64,000 nucleotides of DNA from Monoplex corrugatus (GCA_030674185.1 JAPXFY010000026.1:55625752-55689751); one strand, 5' to 3'; numbered from the stretch's first letter, positions 29,890 to 40,015 are shown. The notes: generated by a model not told the origin, from the sequence alone. Program-made: numbers and translations.

Positions 29890-30640
29890 TTCCTCACGTT
29901 GCTTGGGGGGCTATTCCAGTGTGGGCAATTGAAACGTTTCAACAGTCTGCCTGCTTTGTCTTTCCCTTGCTGAGCTGGCCATAGAGGAGTTGTTTTGGGA
30001 TTCTGTCATTGTCCATCCAGATGACATGTCCCGTCCATCTGAGCTGGGCTTTCAGGATCATGGCTTCCATGCTGGTGGTTTCAGCTCGGTCCAGGACCTC
30101 GATGTTTGTGATCTTGTCCCCCCCCCCCCCCCCATTTGATGTCCAGGATTGAACGCAAGCTTCGCATGTGAAAGCGCTTCAACACTTTGATGTGCCTTCT
30201 CTACAGTGTCCAAGTCTCGCATCCATAAAGAAGGCTGGTGAGTACAATTGTCTTACAGATCTTGAGCTTGGTGGACTGCTGGATGTTGTCTTGGTTCATC
30301 ACACGTGTTCAGCCTGCCCAGGGCTTGGCGTGCCTTGCAGACCATGGCGTTGATCTCTCTTTTGAGAAGCCGTCGTGGGAAACGATACCGCCAAGGTACT
30401 TGAATTCATCCAGTCTTCAGTTCTCTTCCCTCGATGGAGATGGACGCACGGCGGTCTTTTTGGGGGAGGGCTGGGCTGAAACAGCACTTCTGTTTTCCTG
30501 AGGCTGATGGCAAGGCTTAACAAGCGGGAGGTCTCATCAAACTTGATGACAATGAGCTGGAGGGCGGATTCCGTAGCGTGTGCATGAGGGCACAGTCGTC
30601 GACAAAGAGGGCCTTCAGGATCAATTTCTCTTTCTTATTT
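29890..30640 (-). pseudogene. LINE reverse transcriptase C-terminal region (type C), broken
   Basis: Read on the minus strand: LFVDDCALMHT at about 30,600 (VDD in the position of the catalytic box), then LAISLRKTEVLFQP (30,500), a broken KYLG-equivalent, QALGRLNTC (about 30,310), LKRFHMRSLRSILDIKW (30,140-30,185), ITNIEVLDRAETTSMEAM (about 30,070-30,110) and LRWTGHVIWMDNDRIPKQLL (30,000-30,040). This is the thumb and C-terminal order of a very common non-LTR family of aquatic animals; I cannot assign the clade. A run of about 16 G (C on the plus strand, 30,119-30,134) sits inside the frame after IKW. Frameshifts make it non-functional. A small similar fragment (ISLSKTEVMFQPN) lies at about 40,055-40,115 on the plus strand. 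Confidence 0.8.
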
Positions 30641-30799
30641 ATTCATTTTCTTTTTTTTTCTTGTTCTTTAGGATCATGGCACTCAGGGAGGTTACTTTTG
30701 AGCTCACCTTTTCTTTGTCGTCCCATTTTCTAAGCGCACCTTAATGGCCACAGAACCAGGTACAGTGTTTTAAAACAATGCGATGATGATGATGACGAT
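30641..30799. other. Short spacer with (GATGAC)n
   Basis: Ends in a GATGATGATGACGATGACG tract at about 30,780-30,815 that corresponds to the 3' microsatellite tail of the inverted SINE that follows. Confidence 0.5.
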
Positions 30800-31097
30800 G
30801 ACGATGATAATCATGATGTTATGGAGTTTCATCTAGGGTTGAGACTGGTGACAGGGCTGTACTCTACGCTTACTATCACAAAATATTCTGGAGTCAACAA
30901 GGCCTGATAATATAGACACCTGTGGTGCTGGTCAGAAGACTTGAGCAACACTCTCAATGACGCATCCGTGAAATGGACGAGACTGAGTGTGTGGTTCCAG
31001 TCTTCATTGGCCACAGCACGCCCAACTCTGGGTAGGAGCCGTTAGCCGACAAATCCCACAACAATTTTTGAAGGTACTGATGGGGATTCGAACCTAC
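30800..31097 (-). mobile_element. tRNA-headed SINE (type 1), copy 2, 5'-truncated
   Basis: Minus-strand copy with a perfect B box GGTTCGAATCC (31,083-31,093) followed by CCATCAGTACC, then the same body as 52,180-52,480, including CTACCCAGAGTTGGGCGTGC and GACGGATGCGTCATTG-like stretches, and a (ATC)n tail. The A-box half of the tRNA head is missing: the sequence changes beyond the B box into a different dispersed repeat. Confidence 0.82.
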
Positions 31098-31114
31098 TGT
31101 TTATTCCTTTTCTC

Positions 31115-31295
31115 ACACTGGACCGAGCAGCAGGGAAGTTTGGTCTTCTATCCAATTTTTGTATCTGGTGTGTATTTGTTTATAATCTTACGCTTGACAA
31201 AGGCCAGTTGGCCGAAAATTTGCGCCTGTCTTGTCTTGTTGTATTAAATACGCGTTCTTATTCTTCTTTTGTTTTTGTTTTTCTGGTTAATGTTT
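31115..31295 (+). repeat. Dispersed repeat with GGCC-AGTT-GGCC-GAAA hairpin, copy 1
   Basis: Shared with 41,845-42,035 (minus) and in part with 31,885-31,975 (plus). The common core reads TTGACAAAGGCCAGTTGGCC then GAAAATTTGCGCCTGTCTTG, ending TTAAATACGCGTTCTTATTC. The hairpin followed by GAAA resembles stem II and the GAAA part of hammerhead ribozymes found in Penelope-like elements and retrozymes, but the CTGANGA half of the core is not intact. Family not established. Confidence 0.6.
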
Positions 31296-31508
31296 ACAAA
31301 AGCAAAGAAAAAAAAAATGGTGGTCCTTCACTGTGGCAATATGGCTTTCCTTGGGGGAACAACCCGTACTTCTTGCGGAAATCCAATCCAATCCAAACAA
31401 ATCCAATCCTTTTGTTTGTTAATTTGTGTGTCCGTGATGTGATTTGTTAGGTCTTTTGTTCATGCGTTCGCTTGTCTGTTTTTGTGCGACATGTGGGTAT
31501 GTATATAT

Positions 31509-31700
31509 GAGCACCAGGTAGACCCAGAGAGAAAATATTGGACGGACTTGCAGAGTGGCTGATTGCAGAGAGGGTGGAAGATGTGCTTGCGGCAACAAGG
31601 GATAGATACATCTGGAGGGCCATGATCGCCAACGCCATGTGGCAAGACACTTGATGATGATGATGATGATAATGATGATGATGATGATGATGATGATGTG
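31509..31700 (+). pseudogene. RTE-A retrotransposon 3' end, copy 3 (very short)
   Basis: Only the last ~140 bp remain: GAGCACCAGGTAGACCC to GCCAACGCCATGTGGC, encoding the end of the ORF (ERVEDVLAATRDRYIWRAM, NAMW), followed by a clear (GAT)n tail from about 31,650 to 31,700. This is the standard outcome of 5' truncation during target-primed reverse transcription. Confidence 0.88.
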
Positions 31701-32286
31701 GGTATGTTTGTTTCTTCGTTTGTGGTATGAGTTATATTTGTCTGCCTGGTCGTTTGTTAGTCTGTTTTGTTGGATGGTTGTTGGTTAGTTGCCTGTTTGG
31801 GTGTATGAGCGTATGAGTGTCTGTGCAACTCTGTGTCCGTGTGTCCAATTGTCTTTTTGTCCGTGTGTTGTGTGTCCGTTTGTCTGTGTGTTTGTGTCTT
31901 GTTTTGTTGTGTTAAATACGCGTTCTTATTCTTTTTTCGTATTTTTTCTACTTCCTGTTTGCTTGGACGCGGGCAGTCAAACTTGTTTTGGATTGTGTGT
32001 TTGAGTGTCTGTGTGTCCATGTGTCCAAATTTATGTGTGTCTGTGTGTCCGAGTTCTGTGTGTCTTTTTGTCTGAATGTCTGTATGTCTTCTTATCTGTG
32101 TATCTGACTGTCCGTGTGTCCGATTATCTTTTCGCCCGTGTGTCTGTGTAACCTTTTGTCTGTGTGTCTGTGTGCCTGAGTGTCTGTGTCCAAATTTCTG
32201 TGTGTCTGTTAACCAAGAGTCTGACTATCGGTGTGCCTGAGTGTCTGAGTGTCTGAGCGTCTAAATGTCTGAGTGTCTGAGTGTCC
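31701..32286. other. T-rich spacer with degenerate (TGTCTGTG)n
   Basis: Mostly TGTCTGTGTGTCC-like short repeats. 31,885-31,975 is a third, partial copy of the dispersed repeat ending TTAAATACGCGTTCTTATTC. No gene seen. Confidence 0.6.
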
Positions 32287-33640
32287 CTTCAGCCACTCTG
32301 CAAGTCCGTCCAATATTTTCTCCCTGGGTCTACGTGATACTCTCTTTCCCTCCAGCTTTCCCGTTGTCATTAGGTGCTCTAGTTTCTCTTTCCTTGTAAA
32401 ATGTCCTATAAATGTTGCCTATCTTTTCCTAATCTCAGTTATTAATGATCTTTTTGTGTCTGCCACCTTCAAGTCTGTCCTTTTTGTTTTCTTTGCTGGC
32501 CATGGAACTGTCAACATTCTTTTTAGAAACCACCTTTTTAATTGCCTTAATTTTGTTTTGACTTTGCATGTTGACTGTCCACGCCTCACAACCGTACAAC
32601 AGTATCAGTTCTATGTAACATTCAAGAAGTCTCTTCCTGATGTTAAATGATGGGCATTTGTTGGTAAGAACTCTTTTCATCTTCTTGAATGCTGTTTTGG
32701 CTCGGCCGATTCTGCTGGCTATTTCTGATGTGCGTTTGCCGTCAGGTGAGATGACCGTTCACAGACATTTAAACTTTTCAACCTGTTTCAGAGTTGTGCC
32801 ATTTGCTGGTTTTGTTGTTGTTGTTGTTGTTTTGCATGAGGGGATTTCTTGCTTTTTTCTCATTACCATGACTTCAGTCTTCTTGCTATTCAGCTCCAGC
32901 ACTTTACTTTTGCTTTCTATTTCTAGTATATTCACAAGGTTTTGTAGGTTCCTTTCATTTTCTGCAATTAGCACGGTGTCATCTGTGTAACAAACGCTGT
33001 TTATTATTTTTCCTCCAACCTTTATCCCAGGGTATTCTTCTATATTTCTCATGATGGTTTCGCTGTAAAGTGAAAACAAATCTGGTAACAGAACGCAACC
33101 CTGCCTGACCCCCCTTTTCCTATTTTGGAAAGATCGTATATTGTTTACTATCTCATTGCTGCTGTTTGTTCCCAATACATATTTCTGATTATTCTTAGCT
33201 CTTTTTCATCAATATATAGCCTTTCTGGTTGATTGATCTATTCTTCGTGTCTTACTAGATCGAAAGCCTTGGTATAATCAACAAACCATAAATGCAAATC
33301 CTTATTCAACTCGACTGACCTCTCTAAGATAGTTCTTAGGATGTATATAGCATTAACAGTTCCTTTCCCTTCGACAAAACCACACTGTTCTTCTGCTATT
33401 TCTCTTTTGATTTTGTTTCTTGTCCTCATCATGATTATTCTTAACAGGATTTTTGTTACCTGACTCATCAAGCTGATTGTACGATGAAGTTCGCATCTTA
33501 TAGCCCTTGCTTTCTTTGAAAGTGCAATTAAAATTGATTTTGACATATTTTCAGGGACTTTTCCAGTGTTATAAATTTCGTTTAGGAGTACTGTTACTTT
33601 GTTCAGTACAAAATTCTTCTAGGGCCTTAATTATTTCTGT
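32287..33640 (-). pseudogene. RTE-A retrotransposon, longest copy (RT domain), inverted
   Basis: On the minus strand the RT fingers and palm are visible: CELHRTISLMSQVTKILLRI (about 33,490), EEQCGFVEGKGTVNAIYILR (33,370), FVDYTKAFDLVRHE motif A (33,255), RKRGVRQGCVLLPDLFSLYS motif B (33,090), VCYTDDTVLIAENERNLQ with the catalytic box changed to YTDD (32,975), LELNSKKTEVMVM (32,885), a (GTT)n expansion at about 32,810-32,835, then VLTNKCPSFNIRKRLLECYI and LLYGCEAWTV (about 32,590). Stops and frameshifts separate the blocks. Unlike the other copies it lacks the last ~110 bp and the GAT tail; the break at 32,287 meets simple repeat. It abuts a different LINE at about 33,650. Confidence 0.88.
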
Positions 33641-33649
33641 GAATACATT

Positions 33650-33960
33650 GCAGATTGGATCAACCTGGAAGCAGGCATAGCTATGGGCTGTGCAATTTCT
33701 CCGATACAGTTCGTGTTAGCAATAGAGGTTATCTTGAAAGCAGCAGGGAGGACTTCAGGCCCTGCTTACTTCGAAAATGAATACCAAATGCCTCCTCTTA
33801 AAGCTTTCATGGACGACACGACAGTGTTTTCCACAAAAGAAGAAGAGACACGCGGGATTCTGAAGTAGTTAGACAAGGTCGTCGCCTCATCTAGGATGAC
33901 TTTCAAACCAAAAATCATGGAGCCTCTCACTGAGGAAAGGTAAAGTAGAGGAAACGTGTC
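33650..33960 (+). pseudogene. RLE-type LINE, reverse transcriptase fragment (left part)
   Basis: The reading DWINLEAGIAMGCAISPIQF (motif B, about 33,655) leads to VILKAAGRTSGP, QMPPLKAFMDDTTVFSTKEE (33,790-33,845; MDD replaces the usual YADD) and ILK. After a stop the frame continues LDKVVASSRMTFKPK, then with a one-base slip KSWSLSLRKGKVEET (33,931-33,975). These belong to one RT family whose 3' domains lie at 35,373-36,855. The element begins abruptly next to an inverted RTE copy, so its 5' half is missing. Interrupted by an array of its own sequence. Confidence 0.8.
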
Positions 33961-35372
33961 AAAACAAAAATCATGGAGCCTCTCACTGAGAAAAGGTAAA
34001 GTAGAGGAAACATGTCAAAACAAAAAAACAATCATGGAGCCTCTCACTGACAAAAGGTAAAGTACAGGAAACGTAACAAAACAAAACAAAAATCATGGAG
34101 CCTCTCACTGAGAAAAGGTAAAGTAGAGGAAACGTGTCAAAACAAAACAACAATCATGGAGCCTCTCACTGACAAAAGGTAAAGTACAGGAAACGTGTCA
34201 AAACAAAACAACAATCATGGAGCCTCTCACTGACAAAAGGTAAAGTACAGGAAACGTGTCAAAACAAAACAAAACAACAATCATGGAGCCTCTCACTGAC
34301 AAAAGGTAAAGTACAGGAAACGTGTCAAAACAAAACAAAACAACAATCATGGAGCCTCTCACTGACAAAAGGTAAAGTACAGGAAACGTGTCAAAACAAA
34401 ACAAAACAAACAAAATCATGGAGCCTCTCACTGACAAAAGGTAAAGTACAGGAAACGTGTCAAAACAAAACAAAACAACAATCATGGAGCCTCTCACTGA
34501 CAAAAGGTAAAGTAGAGGAAACATGTCAAAACAAAACAAAAATCATGGAGCCTCTCACTGAGAAAAGGTAAAATACAGGAAACGTGTCAAAACAAAAATC
34601 ATGGAGCCTCTCACTGACAAAAGGTAAAGTACAGGAAACGTAACAAACAAAACAAAAATCATGGAGCCTCTCACTGACAAAAGGTAAAGTACAGGAAACG
34701 TGTCAAAACAAACAACAATCATGGAGCCTCTCACTGACAAAAGGTAAAGTACAGGAAACGTAACAAAACAAAACAAAACAACAATCATGGAGCCTCTCAC
34801 TGACAAAAGGTAAAGTACAGGAAACGTGTCAAAACAAAAACAAAACAACAATCATGGAGCCTCTCACTGACAAAAGGTAAAGTACAGGAAACGTGTCAAA
34901 ACAAAACAAAACAAAAATCATGGAGCCTCTCACTGACAAAAGGTAAAGTACAGGAAACGTGTCAAAACAAAACAAAACAAAAATCATGGAGCCTCTCACT
35001 GACAAAAGGTAAAGTACAGGAAACGTAACAAAACAAAACAACAATCATGGAGCCTCTCACTGACAAAAGGTAAAGTAGAGGAAACGTGTCAAAACAAAAC
35101 AAAACAAAAATCATGGAGCCTCTCACTGACAAAAGGTAAAGTACAGGAAACGTGTCAAAACAAAACAAAACAACAATCATGGAGCCTCTCACTGACAAAA
35201 GGTAAAGTACAGGAAACGTGTCAAAACAAAACAAACAAAAATCATGGAGCCTCTCACTGACAAAAGGTAAAGTAGAGGAAACGTGTCAAAACAAAACAAC
35301 AATCATGGAGCCTCTCACTGACAAAAGGTAAAGTACAGGAAACGTGTCAAAACAAAACAAAAAAACAAAACA
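33912..35372 (+). repeat. 23-copy, ~61-bp array derived from an RT coding segment
   Basis: Each unit is AATCATGGAGCCTCTCACTG then A(G/C)AAAAGGTAAAGTA(G/C)AGG, AAACGTGTC and a variable (AAAAC)n; I counted 23 copies of CATGGAG. The first unit still reads in frame as KSWSLSLRKGKVEET, the conserved stretch after the MDD box of the flanking RT; later units carry CTGACAAAAGG. The array ends where the RT resumes with KNLGKWNDDSLKDT (35,373). Thus a piece of ORF was amplified in place. Minus-strand open frames are artefacts. Confidence 0.9.
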
Positions 35373-36858
35373 ATGAAAAACCTCGGAAAGTGGAATGACG
35401 ATTCCCTGAAAGATACACAAAGGGTAAGGAAACCAAGCAAATGGCAGAAGAAAGTTTGCAAGTAATAGATTGCTGTGGCCTTTTTAGCAAATATAAAGTA
35501 TGGTGTCTGCAGTTGATGCTGATTCCAAAGCTCCTCTGGCCTCTGTTGATTTACGATATCTGTATTAGCACAGTGGAATCAATGGAAACCAGAATCAACA
35601 AATATACAAGGAAATGGCTTGGTGTCCCACCCAGTATCACTGACGTTGTGCTCTATTGTCGTCAGGCAAAGCTGAAGCCACCCGTAAAATATATTGTAGA
35701 GGTGCACAAGGCAGGAAAGGTCAAGCTTCTTAGCATGCTTGATGACTCTGGAGATCAGGTTGTGAGATCAATCCAGCCCAAGCTGAGGACTGGTAGGAAA
35801 TGGAAAGTCCAGGAGGAGCTGATGACAGTGAAAGAAAACCTCACGGTCAGAGAAATAATACGGCACACACAGACTAACAGGCAAGGAATGGGATCAAGAA
35901 AAACGGAATGGTGGTCAAAGGCCAATGGAAAGCAATAAGAGATATGGTAATAACAAGAGATGAAGAAAGAAGAGGACGCCTCAAGACTTCAGAAGGCAGT
36001 TCAGCAAGGCCAACAAGGGCAGTGGACGACTTAGGAAAATGCACTCCAATGAAGTCTAAGCTGGAATGACCTGTGGCACATAGCCCCTCTCAGAACCGGT
36101 TTCATCCTCAGACCTGTGTATGACCTCCTGCCCCGGAATGCTAATCTGGTGAAATGAGGGAAATCAGATAACCCTGCTTGCCCACACTGCCAGGGCAGAC
36201 AGACAGTGGAACATGTCCTGAGCTCATGCAAGTTAATGCTAACCCAAGGTAGGTACACATGGAGGCACAATCAAGCGTTTCAAGACATCGCACAAGCGAT
36301 CAGCACTGCCAGAGGAAAAGTACTTGCCACAATAAAGTCCAACAACATTCTACACGGCAGTAGGTAGGAAAATGTGGCCTGAAAAGATGTGACACCCAGA
36401 GCATGGCGGCGAAATCTGCTCGATCAAACGGACAACTGGGAATGCACAGCAGATCTCCCACAATAGAAAAAAAACAACAACCAGAAGTCATCAGCAAGAG
36501 TGGCATGAGACCGGACATAGTTGTCCATTCGCATTCATCCAAACAAGTGATTGTGATGGAGCTAACTGTAACCATACAAAAATAGAATGAAGAAAGCCCA
36601 TATCTATAAGACTGAAAGGTCTGCCAGTCTAGCCAATAACTTGAGGACATCTGGCTTTCAAGTCAAAGTCCTCACCATAGAGGTTGGAGCGAGAGAGTTG
36701 ATAGGCACATCAGTCTATGATCTTATGAAGCAGCTCTTGATTTCGGGGAGAGAGAGGACCAGAGCCCTAAAGTCAAAGGCAGAAGCAGCAGAAAAGAGCT
36801 CCAGCTGGATCTGGACCAGGAGGAGGAACAAAAGTAAACGTTACAAGGCTTAAAATTC
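35373..36858 (+). pseudogene. RLE-type LINE, thumb, CCHC and endonuclease domains (right part)
   Basis: The frame resumes with MKNLGKWNDDSLKDTQRV (35,374), then LQLMLIPKLLWPLLIYDI, STVESMETRINKYTRKWLGV (35,570-35,630) and LRTGRKWKVQEEL (35,785). A zinc knuckle CPHCQGRQTVEHVLSSC (CX2CX7HX4C, 36,179-36,229) is followed by RHN (36,263). At 36,508-36,516 RPD and at 36,559 ELT (RPDIVV...VIVMELTV) form the PD...E pattern of a restriction-like endonuclease. The tail reads VLTIEVGAREL and KSSSWIWTRR (to 36,855). CCHC plus RPD/ExT downstream of RT is the plan of R2/NeSL-type elements. Several stops and frame changes mean it is inactive. No poly(A) or clear 3' end was found. Confidence 0.8.
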
Positions 36859-36877
36859 CCCTGTATGTTGCTGGTGA

Positions 36878-36965
36878 CCGATAGCTAAGTGGTTAAGAAA
36901 CCCGTCACAAGAGTGACTTGGCCTTGAGAAACCTGACCACCTAGGATGCTCGGATTCCATTTCAG
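36878..36965 (+). mobile_element. tRNA-like SINE head (weak)
   Basis: TAGCTAAGTGG (36,882-36,892) fits an RNA polymerase III A box. The expected B box is degenerate (CTCGGATTCCATTT near 36,950). The 5' part, GACCGATAGCTAAGTGGTTA, reads like a tRNA-derived SINE head. No body was matched to other copies. Confidence 0.45.
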
Positions 36966-37011
36966 GACGAGGACGATTTGACAAAAAAAGCGGTGACAAC
37001 AGAGGGGCATC

Positions 37012-37268
37012 CAGGAGTCATGACCTGAATGCGGCCAGGCCCCATTAGAGTGTCAGGAGTCATGACCTGAATGTGGCCAGGCCCCATTAGAGTGTCAGGA
37101 GTCATGACCTGAATGTGGCCAGGCCCCATTAGAGTGTCAGGAGTCATGACCTGAATGCGGCCCGGCCCCATTAGAGTGTCAGGAGTCATGACCTGAATGC
37201 GGCCAGGCCCATTAGAGTGTCAGGAGTCATGACCTGAATGCGGCCAGGCCCCATTAGAGTGTCAGGAG
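37012..37268. repeat. 42-bp tandem repeat, about 6 units
   Basis: The unit is GTCAGGAGTCATGACCTGAA then TGCGGCCAGGCCCCATTAGA and GT. It includes the palindrome GAGTCATGACCT-like core AGTCATGACT in near form. The last unit runs into the dispersed sequence below. Confidence 0.92.
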
Positions 37269-37345
37269 TTAAGGGACGAAACACTTGCTTGACGGAGGGT
37301 TCCCTCTGAGGACCTTCTGCTGTCTGGCTCTCCCCAGAGTTTTTA
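37255..37345 (+). repeat. Dispersed ~90-bp repeat, copy 1
   Basis: TTAGAGTGTCAGGAGTTAAG, then GACGAAACACTTGCTTGACG, GAGGACCTT and GCTGTCTGGCTCTCCCCAG closely match 51,127-51,215. The unit of the 42-bp array (TTAGAGTGTCAGGAG) is part of this sequence, so the array probably grew from inside the element. Family unknown. Confidence 0.65.
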
Positions 37346-37346
37346 C

Positions 37347-37806
37347 GTGTGTGTGTGTGTGTGTTGTGTGTGTGTGTGTGTGTGTGTGTGTCTGTGTGTG
37401 TCTGTGTGTGTATGTGTGTGTGTATGTGTGTGTATGTGTGTGTGTATGTGTGCGTGTGCATGTGTGTGTGTATGTGTTGTGTATGTATGTGTGTGTATGC
37501 GTGTGTGTATGTGTGTATGTGTGTGTATGTGTGTATGTGTGTGTATGTCTGTATGTGTGTGTATGTGTGTGTGTATGTGTGTGTATGTGTGTGTTATGGT
37601 GTGTGTGTATGTGTGTGTATGTGGTGTGTATATGTGTGTGTATGTGTATGTGTGTATGTGTGTGTGTCTGTGTGTGTGTATGTGTGTTATGTGTGTGTAT
37701 ATGTATGTGTGTATGTGTGTGTATGTGTGTGTATGTGTGTGTATATGTGTGTGTGTGTATGTATGTACATGTGTGTGTGTGCATGTGTGTGTGTATGTGT
37801 GTGTGT

Positions 37807-37872
<66 letters not shown>
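37347..37872. repeat. (TG)n / (TGTATG)n microsatellite
   Basis: Long TGTGTATGTGTG tract ending in a pure (TG)n of about 60 bp. Open frames on both strands are artefacts. 37,873-38,070 is spacer with short TCTG/TTTG repeats and no gene. Confidence 0.96.
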
Positions 37873-38071
37873 TCTGAGATGAATGTCTCAGTTAGTAGCG
37901 TCAGTTTGTCTCCTTGTCTGAAGCATGGATCTGATGCATCGTCTGTTGGGAGAATCGTTTGCTCGTTTGTTCGTCTGTTTGTCCGTCTGTCTGTGACGCC
38001 CAGTGTATCGTTTGTCACTTCACTGTCTTAAGCCCCTCTTTTCTCATCCTATGTATCAGTTTTCTGTTGCT

Positions 38072-38430
38072 AGTGAGGCAGCCGAGATCTGGTTTCTAAG
38101 AAGAATGTTGAGAGTTCCATGGACAGCAAAGAAAACAAACGAGACAGTCTTGATGGAGGCAGACACAAGAAAATCATTGATAAGGAAGATTAGGAAAAGG
38201 CAGGCAACATTTATAGGCCACTTTATGAGGAAAGGGGAATTGGAGCACCTGGTCACAACAGGAAAGCTAGAGGGAAAGAGAACACCAGGTAGACCCAGGG
38301 AGAAAATATTGGATGGACTTGCAGGGTGGCTGAGGACAGAGAGGGTGGAAGATGTACTTGCGGCGACAAGGGATAGATACATATGGAGGGCCATGATCGC
38401 CAACGCTGTGCGGCAGGGCACATGATGATG

Positions 38431-38461
<31 letters not shown>

Positions 38462-38462
38462 G
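38072..38462 (+). pseudogene. RTE-A retrotransposon 3' end, copy 5, well preserved
   Basis: From about 38,075 the frame reads EAAEIWFLRRMLRVPWTAKK, TNETVLMEADTRKSLIRKIR, HFMRKGELEHLVTTGKLEGK, RTPGRPREKILDGLAGW, ERVEDVLAATRDRYIWRAM and NAVRQGT (stop at about 38,425), uninterrupted for about 115 codons. It ends in (GAT)n at 38,424-38,462. The YGC..W, GR-rich and DR.W motifs are those of the C-terminal end of BovB/RTE proteins. 5'-truncated, so inactive. Confidence 0.92.
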
Positions 38463-38519
38463 TGAATGGATAATGTGTAGAGTGAGAGCGTGAATTGCCT
38501 CCTTTTCTGGTCTCTACTA

Positions 38520-38905
38520 CTGGGTGGCCCTCTCTCTCTCTTTGTCTCTCTCTCTCTCTCTCTAATACACTCTCAAAAAATTGCCTTGACACAACTGATG
38601 ATTTTATTTATGTGTATAATATATACTCCTCTTGGGAAAGAGTTGGATGTGAACATGCAAGCAAGCAAGCAAGCAAGCAATCCACATGTGTTTGCTTATT
38701 CAATTACTGCTTTTTTTCTTGTCTTCTCTTTCCTTTCCTGACGGTAATGTTTTTGTTCTCTCTCTCTCTGTCTCTCTCTCTCTGTCTCTCTCTTCTCTTC
38801 TCTGTCTGTCTGCCTGTCTGTCTGTCTCTTCTCTGTCTGTCTGCCTGTCTGTCTGTCTGTCTGTCTCTTCTCTGTCTGTCTGTCAGTCTGTCTCTCTCTG
38901 AGTGT
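38520..38905. repeat. (TC)n and (TCTG)n tracts
   Basis: 38,529-38,575 (CT)n; 38,650-38,680 (AAGC)n; 38,757-38,900 mixed (CT)n and (CTGT)n. A further (TCTG)n lies at 39,975-40,015. No gene. Confidence 0.9.
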
Positions 38906-38984
38906 GTGCATGCGTACTTGCTTAGATTTTTGTGTGAAAATGGGCGTCACATCTGTCTGATTTCTGTCTGTCTGGTGGTGCTTG

Positions 38985-39832
38985 TTTGTGTGGTAAGTAA
39001 TGTGTGTGTGTGTGTGGTTTGTTTGTGTGATAAGTAATGTGTGTGAGTGTGTGGCTTGTTTGTGTGATAAGTAATGTGTGAGTGTATGGCTTGTTTGTGT
39101 GATAAGTAATGTGTGAGTGTATGGCTTGTTTGTGTGATAAGTAATGTGTGTGAGTGTATGGCTTGTTTGTGTGATAAGTAATGTGTGAGTGTATGGCTTG
39201 TTTGTGTGATAAGTAATGTGTGAGTGTATGGCTTGTTTGTGTGATAAGTAATGTGTGAGTGTATGGCTTGTTTGTGTGATAAGTAATGTGTGTGAGTGTA
39301 TGGCTTGTTTGTGTGATAAGTAATGTGTGTGAGTGTGTGGCTTGTTTGTGTGATAAGTAATGTGTGTGAGTGTGTGGCTTGTTTGTGTGATAAGTAATGT
39401 GTGTGAGTGTGGCTTGTTTGTGTGATAAGTAATGTGTGTGAGTGTGTGGCTTGTTTGTGTGATAAGTAATGTGTGTGTGTGTGGCTTGTTTGTGTGATAA
39501 GTAATGTGTGTGTGTGTGTGTGGTTGTTTGTGTGATAAGTAATGTGTGTGAGTGTGTGGCTTGTTTGTGTGATAAGTAATGTGTGTGTGTGTGTGTGGTT
39601 GTTTGTGTGATAAGTAATGTGTGTGAGTGTGTGGCTTGTTTGTGTGATAAGTAATGTGTGTGTGTGTGTGTGGTTGTTTGTGTGATAAGTAATGTGTGTG
39701 AGTGTATGGCTTGTTTGTGTGATAAGTAATGTGTGTGAGTGCGTGGCTTGTTTGTGTGATAAGTAATGTGTGTGAGTGTGTGGCTTGTTTGTGTGATAAG
39801 TAATGTGTGTGAGTGTGTGGTTTGTTGTATTG
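38985..39832. repeat. ~39-bp minisatellite, about 21 units
   Basis: The unit is GGCTTGTTTGTGTGATAAGT then AATGTGTGAGTGTAT, 37-43 bp depending on the number of GT steps. Variants are GTATGGC and GTGTGGC. The array ends with TGTTGTATTGATGACTAATG and is followed by ACAATAAAACATC. Minus-strand frames rich in His and Thr are artefacts. Confidence 0.95.
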
Positions 39833-39982
39833 ATGACTAATGTACAATAAAACATCTGAGCTCTGAAGTTTCTCTTGTCATTTGAAGTGTTACTGTCACA
39901 TGCTGAGTAGAAACAGAACGTTTGAAATATGGCTTTTATCCAGAAACTTTCATTGTTAATAAAATAAAACATCTTGTCTGAC

Positions 39983-40015
<33 letters not shown>

